From NCBI GenBank assembly GCA_900548765.1, contig URLU01000157.1:1-5337 (forward strand): a stretch of DNA of 5,337 nt, read 5' to 3'. The notes below the pieces were generated by a model. It had not been told where the DNA came from. It saw only the letters and a program-made list of their open reading frames with translations, and did no database searches. The DNA is from an uncultured Lachnobacterium sp. (lineage in GTDB: Bacteria > Bacillota > Clostridia > Lachnospirales > Lachnospiraceae). Shown here one piece after another: positions 1-5,276 of this stretch (its first letter is position 1; each line of letters opens with the position of its first letter). The translations under genes and the position numbers were made by a program.

Positions 1-2
1 CA

Positions 3-257
3 AAAGAAAATTCTACTTTGGAAGAAGATTTTTTTATCCGTAGTACAAATGAATTAATCCCAATAGAGGTAAAGGCTAACACAAATCAGTCAAAATCTAT
101 TCGACAGTTAATAAATAGTAATTCTTATGCGGACATAAAACATGGAATAAAGCTTACAACTGGAAATGTTGGAGAAAGTGATAATATTATTACGTTTCCA
201 TATTTTTGTGCTTTTCTATTAAAAAGATATATGAATGAACAGGATGTTTTTAAATGA
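3..257 (+). CDS. C-terminal end of an AAA-family ATPase with DUF4143 domain (partial)
   Basis: The reading frame is open to the left edge and ends at TGA 255-257, so only about 84 C-terminal residues are present. They fit the end of DUF4143, the domain after the AAA module in a large family of bacterial ATPases of poorly known role, often seen in defence, mobile or accessory regions. Visible signs are an acidic stretch (EEDFF), a short linker, then IPIEVKA with the E-x-K of a PD-(D/E)xK nuclease-like core. The family's typical closing segment follows: a basic/Gly part (KLTTGNVG), an IITFPYF strand and the helix AFLLKRYM. In the family the domain is nuclease-like but activity is generally unproven. 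The Walker motifs lie outside the window. A TTG at 18 gives an apparent start, but it sits inside the domain and is not the true start. Confidence 0.75.
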   Translation, partial: KENSTLEEDFFIRSTNELIPIEVKANTNQSKSIRQLINSNSYADIKHGIKLTTGNVGESDNIITFPYFCAFLLKRYMNEQDVFK

Positions 258-265
258 ATTTGTGA

Positions 266-293
266 TTGACATATTTTTTAAGCTATGTAATAT
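266..293 (+). promoter_or_regulatory. Sigma-A type promoter ahead of the hairpin-rich region
   Basis: A perfect -35 TTGACA (266-271) is followed by a 16-bp spacer and a -10 TAATAT (288-293), with TG directly before the -10. It lies nine bases after the stop codon of the ATPase gene. Transcription should start near 299-301, just before a series of hairpins. No start codon with a ribosome site follows closely, which suggests the immediate product is an RNA or a leader. Confidence 0.6.
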
Positions 294-299
294 GATATT

Positions 300-397
300 A
301 AAGGTAAGTCCTACCTATAAGTGGAAGTTGTAAAAGCGTAAGAATCGCCTCTGGCGCTTCTTCATGGTGGCTGTGCTTTTTAGCATAGCCACTTTTA
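300..397 (+). ncRNA. Candidate small RNA or orphan attenuator leader, about 100 nt
   Basis: Between the promoter and a U-tract terminator the transcript can form three stem-loops in a row. The first is AGGTA/TACCT (302-306 with 312-316). The second is AAGAA-t-CGCC closed by GGCG-c-TTCTT (340-362, one internal mismatch, 3-nt loop). The third is the 11-bp terminator stem at 367-392. There is no plausible ribosome site or start codon inside; the only ATG (364) lies between the second and third hairpins. This is the architecture of a short trans-acting RNA, or of a terminated leader whose downstream gene was lost or is the glycosylase gene 170 bases further on. I do not recognise a known riboswitch consensus. 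The family assignment is open; that transcription ends here is inferred from structure alone. Confidence 0.4.
367..396 (+). terminator. Intrinsic terminator
   Basis: The left arm GTGGCTGTGCT (367-377) pairs with AGCATAGCCAC (382-392) over 11 bp with one G-U pair, around a 4-nt T loop. It is followed directly by TTTT and an AT-rich run. On the opposite strand the hairpin is not followed by a T tract, so it acts on + strand transcripts. It separates the ATPase gene and the small RNA candidate from the glycosylase gene. Confidence 0.7.
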
Positions 398-516
398 ATA
401 TTAAGAAGATGATACAAAAAAGGAGACCCAAACCATTGCACATTGAACCGACTGCGATGAGGAGGGGAATCCATATCCGCTCTTGTATATGAGGCAATAA
501 TATAGTTATAAAAATG

Positions 517-545
517 CTTTTGAAAAATAGAAAATGATGTATAAT
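517..545 (+). promoter_or_regulatory. Probable promoter of the alkylation-repair genes
   Basis: A consensus -10 TATAAT lies at 540-545, directly preceded by TG and 23 bases before the glycosylase start codon. The -35 is poor: a TTGAAA at 520-525 would leave only 14 bp, and the hexamer at the best spacing (517-522) is CTTTTG. The site may rely on the -10 and its upstream TG, or on an activator. The untranslated leader would be short, about 16 nt, and hold the AAGGAGGA ribosome site. Confidence 0.4.
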
Positions 546-568
546 CCTTGTAGAAAAGGAGGACTACC

Positions 569-1213
569 ATGCACTTTGAATACGGAGAAAAAGAAATTTC
601 ATACCTAAAGTCCAAGGATGCAAAGCTTGCAGAAGTAATTGATACGCTTGGCTTTGTAGAAAGGGAAATCGATACCGATTTATTTTCGGCAGTAGTCCAT
701 CATATTATCGGACAGCAGATTTCCACAAAGGCTCAGGCTACTATCTGGCAGAGAATGCAGGATGCACTGGGTCAGGTAAATGCTGAGACTATTCTATCTG
801 CCGGTGTTTCAAATTTGCAGGCTCTGGGCATAAGCTTTCGCAAGGCAGAATACATTACTGATTTTGCGAGAAAAGTGCATACAGGTGAATTTGACATAGA
901 AGCGGTAAGCCAAATGTCGGACACAGATGCAATTTCAGCATTGAGCAGCCTCAAGGGCATAGGAGTGTGGACAGCGGAAATGATTTTGCTCTTTTGCATG
1001 CAGCGACCGGATATTTTCAGCTATGATGACCTCGCAATCCAGAGGGGACTGCGCATGGTCTACCATCACCGCAGGATTGACCGCAAACTCTTTGAGAAAT
1101 ACCGCCGCAGATTCAGCCCATATTGCAGTGTGGCAAGCCTGTATCTATGGGCAGTGTCTGGTGGAGCTATTCCTGGGATGAGAGATTATGCATCAAAGAC
1201 AGTCAAGAAATGA
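569..1213 (+). CDS. alkA: DNA-3-methyladenine glycosylase II (AlkA-type, HhH-GPD)
   Basis: This 214-residue protein is a helix-hairpin-helix GPD base-excision glycosylase that cuts alkylated bases such as 3-methyladenine from DNA, leaving an abasic site for the repair pathway. The early helix carries HHIIGQQIST (44-53), a signature of the AlkA branch. The DNA-binding hairpin is LKGIGVWTAEM (128-138). The catalytic loop is SYDDLAIQRGLR (151-162), where Asp154 corresponds to the catalytic Asp of E. coli AlkA. No cysteine cluster for an iron-sulphur centre is seen, unlike Nth/MutY. It is clearly shorter than E. coli AlkA (about 280 residues) and lacks that enzyme's N-terminal domain, as many Firmicutes members do. 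The start is set by AAGGAGGA (556-563), 5 bases before ATG. The methyltransferase gene follows after 72 bases with no terminator, so the two are probably cotranscribed. Confidence 0.9.
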   Translation: MHFEYGEKEISYLKSKDAKLAEVIDTLGFVEREIDTDLFSAVVHHIIGQQISTKAQATIWQRMQDALGQVNAETILSAGVSNLQALGISFRKAEYITDFARKVHTGEFDIEAVSQMSDTDAISALSSLKGIGVWTAEMILLFCMQRPDIFSYDDLAIQRGLRMVYHHRRIDRKLFEKYRRRFSPYCSVASLYLWAVSGGAIPGMRDYASKTVKK

Positions 1214-1233
1214 ACTGGCAAATATTATTGTGT

Positions 1234-1261
1234 TGTTTCAATTAATCCTAACCATGAAACA
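1234..1261. repeat. Short inverted repeat between the two repair genes
   Basis: TGTTTCA (1234-1240) is repeated in inverted form as TGAAACA (1255-1261) with a 14-base gap. No T tract follows, so it is not a normal terminator. It could be a weak hairpin or operator-like site before the methyltransferase gene, or chance in an AT-rich spacer. Confidence 0.25.
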
Positions 1262-1274
1262 TGAAAAATTTTAT

Positions 1275-1278
1275 GAGG
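1275..1278 (+). promoter_or_regulatory. Ribosome binding site that selects the ogt start
   Basis: GAGG lies 7 bases before the ATG at 1286 but only one base before the upstream in-frame ATG at 1280. Normal spacing therefore favours 1286, which shortens the protein by two residues. Confidence 0.6.
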
Positions 1279-1285
1279 TATGAAT

Positions 1286-1915
1286 ATGGTATACTCATGC
1301 AAATACAAGTCACCAATTGGCGATATTTTAATAGCCTCCGACGAAATCGGACTTACAGGGCTGTGGTTTGTCGTACAGAAATATTTTGCAAACACACTGC
1401 CTAATGAATACATAACAAGCTTGAATATTTCCTCCAAGCATATGGCGGACAATCAGTTGTCAGACGAGGCTATACCCTGTAAAAACGAGATTCTAACTGA
1501 TACCAAGCACTGGCTTGACATATATTTTTCCGGCAAAAATCCGGATTTTACACCGCCTCTTCACCCTGTGGGCTCTGCCTTTAGGCAGGAGGTGTGGCAG
1601 ATTTTGCTAGAGATTCCCTATGGGAAAACTATGACATACGGAGAGATTGCAAAAAGGCTTGAAGCCACATATGGGCACAGGAAAATGTCCGCCCAGGCTG
1701 TCGGTGGAGCAGTGGGGCACAATGAGATTTCAATTATCATTCCCTGCCATCGGGTAGTGGGGACAAGCGGCAGTCTCACTGGATATGCAGGAGGAATTGA
1801 TAAGAAAATTGCTCTGCTTGAGCTGGAACACACTGATATGAGCCACTTTTTTGTCCCGAAGAAAGGGACTACTCTTTGCTCTTTCCCGCAGGATGATGGT
1901 CAAAATCAAGTTTAA
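1286..1915 (+). CDS. ogt: Methylated-DNA--protein-cysteine S-methyltransferase (Ogt/MGMT)
   Basis: The 209-residue protein removes alkyl groups from O6 of guanine by moving them onto its own cysteine, a one-time suicide reaction. The N-terminal domain opens with YKSPIGDILIAS (7-18), typical of Ogt. The C-terminal domain has FRQEVWQILLEIPYGKTMTYGEIA (99-122), with the YGEIA of the recognition helix-turn-helix. The active site is IPCHRVVG, with acceptor Cys154, followed by SLTGYAGG (163-170). The residue matching the human arginine finger (Arg128) is Gln137 in MSAQAVGGAVGHN. After the normal VPKKG ending there is a short extra tail (to DDGQNQV) beyond the usual family end. Start choice is discussed at the ribosome site; an ATG six bases upstream is the alternative. 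It follows the alkA gene closely, forming a two-gene alkylation-repair unit. No Ada-like AraC domain is attached. Confidence 0.93.
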   Translation: MVYSCKYKSPIGDILIASDEIGLTGLWFVVQKYFANTLPNEYITSLNISSKHMADNQLSDEAIPCKNEILTDTKHWLDIYFSGKNPDFTPPLHPVGSAFRQEVWQILLEIPYGKTMTYGEIAKRLEATYGHRKMSAQAVGGAVGHNEISIIIPCHRVVGTSGSLTGYAGGIDKKIALLELEHTDMSHFFVPKKGTTLCSFPQDDGQNQV

Positions 1916-1965
1916 CCTGAGCTTTTCCTTTCTGCTGAGCTGGAAAATGGCAAAGTAAAAAGTGT

Positions 1966-1994
1966 TTGCCCATCTCCCAATATAAATTTATACT
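1966..1994 (+). promoter_or_regulatory. Candidate promoter of the acetyltransferase gene
   Basis: TTGCCC (1966-1971) and TATACT (1989-1994) are separated by 17 bp, in the 190-base spacer after ogt. It would give an AT-rich leader of roughly 105 nt. A second TATACT at 2059-2064 lacks a good -35. An AT-only inverted repeat (AATATAT, AGG, ATATATT; 2017-2033) lies in the leader and is of doubtful meaning. Confidence 0.4.
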
Positions 1995-2105
1995 ATATTT
2001 GGAATTAAAACTTTTCAATATATAGGATATATTTAACCAAGAGTGTAAGAATATCCACTATACTTCAATAAATTTTCAAAATAATCCAGAGGGAGATTAA
2101 ATAAA

Positions 2106-2576
2106 ATGACAATCCGCAGAGCAAACGAGAAAGACATACCAAGATTAATCATCCTGTTAGAACAGGTACTTAATATTCACGCTGATATAAGACCGGACAT
2201 CTTCATCCCAGGCACCACAAAATACACCCATGCCGAGTTATCCGAAATGATAAAGGATGACAGCAAGCCAATCTATGTTGCCGCAGATGAAAATGATGTC
2301 TGCCTGGGCTATTCCTTCTGCCAGCTCAAAAAGCAGCCTTTTTCAAATAATATGGTCCCATTCACATCACTTTTCATAGATGATTTGTGCGTGGACGAAT
2401 CCACCAGAGGACAGCATGTGGGAGAAAAATTATTTGAGCATATCAAGGCCGAGGCAAAGCGTCTGGGCTGCTACGAGGTGACTCTAAATGTCTGGGCTGG
2501 AAACACCTCTGCTGAGAAGTTCTATGAGAAAATGGGACTTAAAACAAAAGAGAGGCAGATGGAGTATATATTATAG
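2106..2576 (+). CDS. GNAT-family N-acetyltransferase
   Basis: The 156-residue protein is a single GNAT fold that moves an acetyl group from acetyl-CoA to an amine. It opens with MTIRRANEKDIPRL, the usual first strand and helix. The central strands read IYVAADENDVCLGYSF (56-71) and LFIDDLCVDESTRG (89-102). The acetyl-CoA pyrophosphate loop is RGQHVGEKLF (101-110), followed by LNVWAGNTSAEKFYEKMG (127-144), the family's motif B with Asn133 and Tyr140. Length is normal for a stand-alone GNAT. The ribosome site GAGGGAG (2089-2095) lies about ten bases before ATG. The substrate cannot be read from sequence; small molecules, antibiotics and protein N-termini are all known GNAT targets. The gene has its own candidate promoter, so a link to the repair genes is not required. 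Confidence 0.88.
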   Translation: MTIRRANEKDIPRLIILLEQVLNIHADIRPDIFIPGTTKYTHAELSEMIKDDSKPIYVAADENDVCLGYSFCQLKKQPFSNNMVPFTSLFIDDLCVDESTRGQHVGEKLFEHIKAEAKRLGCYEVTLNVWAGNTSAEKFYEKMGLKTKERQMEYIL

Positions 2577-2635
2577 ATGTCTGCCCGGAACAAACCGGCT
2601 AAGACTGACAAGCAGCATGCAGATAGGGAACTAAT

Positions 2636-2957
2636 ATGGATTTAAGGGTATTATGCTATTTTCTGGTTGTTGCCAAGAAGTAGAACTTCACAAAGGCAGC
2701 GGAACAACTTAATTTCCCGTTACAGAGATTATTGCAAGTATGACAGGCATATTGATAATCGTGATTTAATCGGTCAGCGGGAAATACTTCAGTTAAGTAT
2801 GGAAACAGCTAACAACAGAATAGAAATTAACAAAATCAACTCAAATATGATATCTCTTGAAAAGCAGATTTCAGATGTTACAGAATTCCAGGATATGAAG
2901 ATTGCAGGAAAATATTCTGATGAAGGGTTCTCTGGGCATCTTGTAATCTTTGCTTAG
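2636..2957 (+). pseudogene. Decayed N-terminal part of a LysR-family regulator
   Basis: From ATG 2636 (AGGGAA upstream) the frame gives MDLRVLCYFLVVAKK, then TAG at 2681-2683, then NFTKAAEQLN. This is the classic LysR opening (DLR-L-YFL-VA, then NFT-AAE-L helix-turn-helix), broken by a nonsense codon where the family normally has Glu. After about 2713 the frame is lost. The frame that starts at TTG 2667 then carries LysR-like pieces: a GQREI segment (2772-2786), where the family has RG-R-I-LT, and a later EKQISDVTEFQDM stretch like the linker helix. A frameshift near 2714-2770 is therefore inferred. The last frame stops at 2957 and the whole effector-binding domain is missing. The N-terminal match is clear; the extent after 2713 is tentative. 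The 96-codon frame from 2667 is not a gene in its own right: it has no ribosome site and overlaps the conserved LysR start in another frame. Confidence 0.65.
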
Positions 2958-3019
2958 CTATGATTAGTGCCAAACGGATATCCATCGGGATTTAAAAATA
3001 AACCATTGAAAGGGGATGA

Positions 3020-3877
3020 GTGCCATTGCGTTTGGAAAAAATCAAGCATACAAAAGTTCTGGCTTTAATATTTGTTCTAATTCTTATTAGTGGATATTTT
3101 CTTATAAAAGACAGCAGCACAAGTACATTTGAAGAAAATGATTATGGGGTATTTCTGAATGCGGATGCCTCATCTTTGGAACAATTAAAAAAATATGATT
3201 TGATTGTAATTGATGCGCAATATTTTACCAAAAGTGATATAGAGTTGCTCCATCAAAATGGAACAAAGGTATATACGTATCTAAATATTGGATCTATTGA
3301 AAACTTCAGGGAATATTATACATCTTACGAGAAACTGACAATTGGCAGATACGAGCATTGGGATGAAGAAAAATGGGTGGATGTAGCAGACCCGGACTGG
3401 CAGAAGTTTATGAAGCAGCTTTCTCAGGAGCTGTTTGAAAAAGGTGTTGACGGATTTTTTATAGACAATTGTGATGTATATTATTATGCTCCCCGCGAGA
3501 GTATTTTTGAGGGTCTTACAGCTATTCTGCAAAACATTATGACCTTTGACAAAGCGGTCATCATCAATGGTGGCGATACTTATGTGACAGAATACAGGGA
3601 ACGCTATGGGGCTATTGATCATATTATGACAGGGGTAAATCAGGAATCTGTGTGGAGCGCTATTGATTTTGATAAAGGGACATTTTATGAGCAGACAAAG
3701 GAAACAAGGGATTATTACTGCAACTATTTAGAAACCTGCCAAGCAGATGGAATGGATGTATATCTGTTGGAATATACAACAGACAAAAAACTAATCCAAA
3801 AAATAAAAAAATATTGTAATGAGCATGACTTTCATTTTTATGTTTCTAACTCTCTTGAACTTGAGTTTCCAACTTAA
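3020..3877 (+). CDS. Membrane-anchored GH114-type glycoside hydrolase (endo-alpha-1,4-polygalactosaminidase family)
   Basis: The 285-residue protein has a short basic N-terminus and one hydrophobic segment (13-29), a signal anchor or uncleaved signal without a lipobox. A TIM-barrel-like outer domain follows. Family hallmarks in order are YLNIGSIENFREYY (87-100), WVDVADPDWQKFM (119-131), GVDGFFIDNCD (142-152), IINGGDTYV (181-189), TGVNQESVWS (204-213) and YLLEYT (248-253). Candidate catalytic acids are Asp149, Glu209 and Glu251. Characterised GH114 enzymes cut galactosaminogalactan or Pel-like polymers of GalNAc/GalN, so the likely site of action is the cell surface, on an exopolysaccharide; the real substrate is unknown. 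The start is GTG after GAAAGGGG (3008-3015) at a short 4-base spacing; TTG at 3026 is the alternative. No polysaccharide synthesis genes are in view. The next gene has its own promoter 40 bases downstream. Confidence 0.75.
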   Translation: MPLRLEKIKHTKVLALIFVLILISGYFLIKDSSTSTFEENDYGVFLNADASSLEQLKKYDLIVIDAQYFTKSDIELLHQNGTKVYTYLNIGSIENFREYYTSYEKLTIGRYEHWDEEKWVDVADPDWQKFMKQLSQELFEKGVDGFFIDNCDVYYYAPRESIFEGLTAILQNIMTFDKAVIINGGDTYVTEYRERYGAIDHIMTGVNQESVWSAIDFDKGTFYEQTKETRDYYCNYLETCQADGMDVYLLEYTTDKKLIQKIKKYCNEHDFHFYVSNSLELEFPT

Positions 3878-3917
3878 ATGGATACATAGAAAAATTCATC
3901 ATCAATGAAGATAGGGG

Positions 3918-3946
3918 TTGACATAGCAGAGGTATCATCCTATAAT
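3918..3946 (+). promoter_or_regulatory. Consensus promoter of the marR operon
   Basis: TTGACA (3918-3923), exactly 17 bp, then TATAAT (3941-3946): a full match to the sigma-A consensus. The start of transcription should fall near 3952-3954, giving a leader of about 24 nt with the ribosome site. Such a strong promoter implies that repression is the main control. Confidence 0.85.
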
Positions 3947-3964
3947 CGTTCTAAAAAGAACGAT
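3945..3964. promoter_or_regulatory. Perfect palindrome over the start site: likely MarR operator
   Basis: The left arm ATCGTTCT (3945-3952) and right arm AGAACGAT (3957-3964) are perfect inverted copies around AAAA. The site overlaps the last bases of the -10 and the expected transcription start, and the ribosome site begins right after it. MarR dimers bind palindromes of this size, often in their own promoter, so autorepression is the natural reading. It could also form an RNA hairpin, but no T tract follows. Confidence 0.6.
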
Positions 3965-3971
3965 AGGGAGG
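3965..3971 (+). promoter_or_regulatory. Ribosome binding site that selects the marR start
   Basis: AGGGAGG lies 5 bases before ATG 3977. The earlier in-frame ATG at 3905 has no such site and lies upstream of the promoter, so its message would not contain it. Confidence 0.8.
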
Positions 3972-3976
3972 CACGG

Positions 3977-4420
3977 ATGTATTTTTGGGACAAGCATAAG
4001 ACTATTACCAGCTATTATGAATTACTTTCCGGCAGGGTGTGTGACAAATATGAGTTGACACAGATGGAATACGATATACTTATGTTCCTGCATAATAATC
4101 CACAACATAATACCGCAGCGGATATAGTAAGGATTAGAAAATCAACGAAATCACATGTTTCATCTTCATTGAAAAAATTAGAAGACAGAGGTCTTATTGA
4201 AAGAAAACAAAGTGAAGAAAATAAAAAGCATATTGAGATTGTTTTGCTAGATACGGCTGAGTTGATTGTAGAGGCAGGAATAAACGCACAAAAACAGTTT
4301 GCTCAAAATGTTTTAAGTGGATTAACAGAAGAAGAAAAGCATATATGTATCAGTATATTTGACAAAATCTGTTGCAATGCAGAAGAGCAGTTGAGAAAGA
4401 GTAAGGAGACCGACAGATGA
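3977..4420 (+). CDS. MarR-family transcriptional regulator
   Basis: The 147-residue protein is a winged-helix MarR repressor, a dimer that usually leaves DNA on binding a small phenolic or other ligand. A leading helix (about 5-24) is followed by LTQMEYDILMFLHNNP (27-42), the helix-turn-helix NTAADIVRIRKSTKSHVSSSLKKLEDRG (45-72) with recognition helix around 55-68, and the wing LIERKQSEENKKHIEIVL (73-90). A long C-terminal helix pair (LSGLTEEEKHICISIFDKI) supplies the dimer interface. Three cysteines (22, 124-133 region) include a Cys-Cys pair at 132-133; thiol sensing is possible but unsupported. The frame can be extended to ATG 3905, but those 24 codons are promoter and operator sequence. 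The stop overlaps the next start as ATGA, so both proteins come from one message. Confidence 0.88.
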   Translation: MYFWDKHKTITSYYELLSGRVCDKYELTQMEYDILMFLHNNPQHNTAADIVRIRKSTKSHVSSSLKKLEDRGLIERKQSEENKKHIEIVLLDTAELIVEAGINAQKQFAQNVLSGLTEEEKHICISIFDKICCNAEEQLRKSKETDR

Positions 4421-5118
4421 AAACCAAGTTTGGTATAGAGAGAGAGAACAATTATAAACCACAGCTTCCAGATGTGATGGAAGCGATTTTTGATGCAGCG
4501 TATTTGATTTTTGATTTGATTGCAGCAATTTTATTTTTCATTTTTTCACAGGGCAAAATTTTATTTATTCTTTACGGAATACTAACGCTGACACTTTGTG
4601 GAGGGGACGCTTTTCATCTGGTGCCAAGAATTATAAGGACTGTACGTGGAACTAATGATAAAATAAAGCGGCAGCTTGGAATAGGATTACAGGTATCATC
4701 TATAACTATGACGATATTTTATATTCTTTTGATGTATATATGGAAATTTACTTTCCCGGAATTAAAAATACCAGTAATAATAGGAGCTGTTATATGGATA
4801 TCAGCGGCTGTCAGAATTGTGATATGTATGTTTCCACAGAATAACTGGTGTACAGATGAGGGAAATATGAAATTATCTGTTATAAGAAATGCAGTCTTCG
4901 CAGTTACCGGTATAGGGGTAATTATTTTATATCTGATTTCTGGAAATACATATGGATATCATATGACAAGAATGTCTGCAGCAATCCTTATTTCTTTCGG
5001 ATGTTATCTTCCGGTGACGCTGTTCAGCAAAACAAAACCAAAGGTCGGATTATTAATGATACCAAAGACCTGTGCATATATGTGGATTATAGTAATGGGG
5101 CTTCAGCTTCTGTTCTAG
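4417..5118 (+). CDS. Seven-helix integral membrane protein of unknown function, coupled to MarR
   Basis: The 233-residue protein has a charged 20-residue cytoplasmic-type N-terminus and about seven hydrophobic segments, near 22-43, 48-66, 89-109, 118-138, 155-174, 185-203 and 212-232. Polar features inside or next to membranes include CGGDAFHLVPRI (61-72), with Asp64 and His67, followed by a basic loop (RTVRGTNDKIKRQ), and a second loop with MFPQNNWCTDEGN (138-150). These may be the functional core. I do not recognise a named family; it does not show transporter hallmarks such as a Walker box or an MFS loop. The ATG overlaps the marR stop by four bases and has AAGGAG upstream, so translation is coupled. 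MarR genes often control an adjacent membrane protein for export or envelope response, which is the best guess at its role. Confidence 0.75.
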   Translation: MKTKFGIERENNYKPQLPDVMEAIFDAAYLIFDLIAAILFFIFSQGKILFILYGILTLTLCGGDAFHLVPRIIRTVRGTNDKIKRQLGIGLQVSSITMTIFYILLMYIWKFTFPELKIPVIIGAVIWISAAVRIVICMFPQNNWCTDEGNMKLSVIRNAVFAVTGIGVIILYLISGNTYGYHMTRMSAAILISFGCYLPVTLFSKTKPKVGLLMIPKTCAYMWIIVMGLQLLF

Positions 5119-5119
5119 G

Positions 5120-5248
5120 CGCGGGTATAAACAGCATTGTTGCGCTTATGTGAATGGATTATCACTTGCTGATGAAGCATGGGCGAATAAGGAAGTAAGA
5201 CAGTGGCCAAAGCTGGCGGATGAGTGGATTAAAAATCTGATAAATTAG
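5120..5248 (+). pseudogene. Orphan C-terminal tail of an unrecognised gene
   Basis: A frame open from 5096 ends at TAG 5246-5248. Its last 30 codons read like real protein: GLSLADEAWANKEVRQWPKL, then ADEWIKNLIN, with tryptophan-rich amphipathic helix character typical of an enzyme's last helix. There is no ATG in frame and no ribosome site; GTG 5150 is the only option and would give just 32 residues. It follows the membrane gene stop directly. The simplest reading is the remnant of a gene whose front was deleted. The parent family is not recognised. Confidence 0.4.
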
Positions 5249-5276
5249 TCTGCTATTATTATAGAGGGAATATTAC

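Noticed and set aside
364..492. A 42-codon + strand frame (starting MVAVLFS) running through the terminator hairpin
   Set aside because: It has no ribosome site, begins between two hairpins and crosses the terminator. It is best seen as chance.
298..615. Two antisense frames (105 and 60 codons), one with a hydrophobic stretch like a type I toxin peptide facing the small RNA candidate
   Set aside because: Neither has a ribosome site or clear promoter on the - strand, the shorter uses TTG, and the longer runs into the glycosylase gene. A toxin-antisense pair is attractive but unsupported.
1853..1869. GTCCC / GGGAC hairpin near the end of ogt
   Set aside because: It lies inside the conserved VPKKG coding segment and has no following T tract, so it is not a terminator.
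2017..2033. AT-only inverted repeat AATATAT / ATATATT in the acetyltransferase leader
   Set aside because: Such repeats arise easily by chance in AT-rich spacers, and no regulator or function can be tied to it.
2790..2940. Serine-recombinase-like reading of the decayed region (an LS motif, then SLEKQ, then YSDEGFSG)
   Set aside because: The catalytic Tyr/Arg before the Ser are missing, the spacing is odd and nothing recombinase-like follows. A LysR remnant explains the stretch together with the clear LysR start upstream.
3905..3976. Upstream in-frame extension of MarR by 24 codons
   Set aside because: It contains the consensus promoter and operator and lacks a ribosome site; ATG 3977 has an ideal one.
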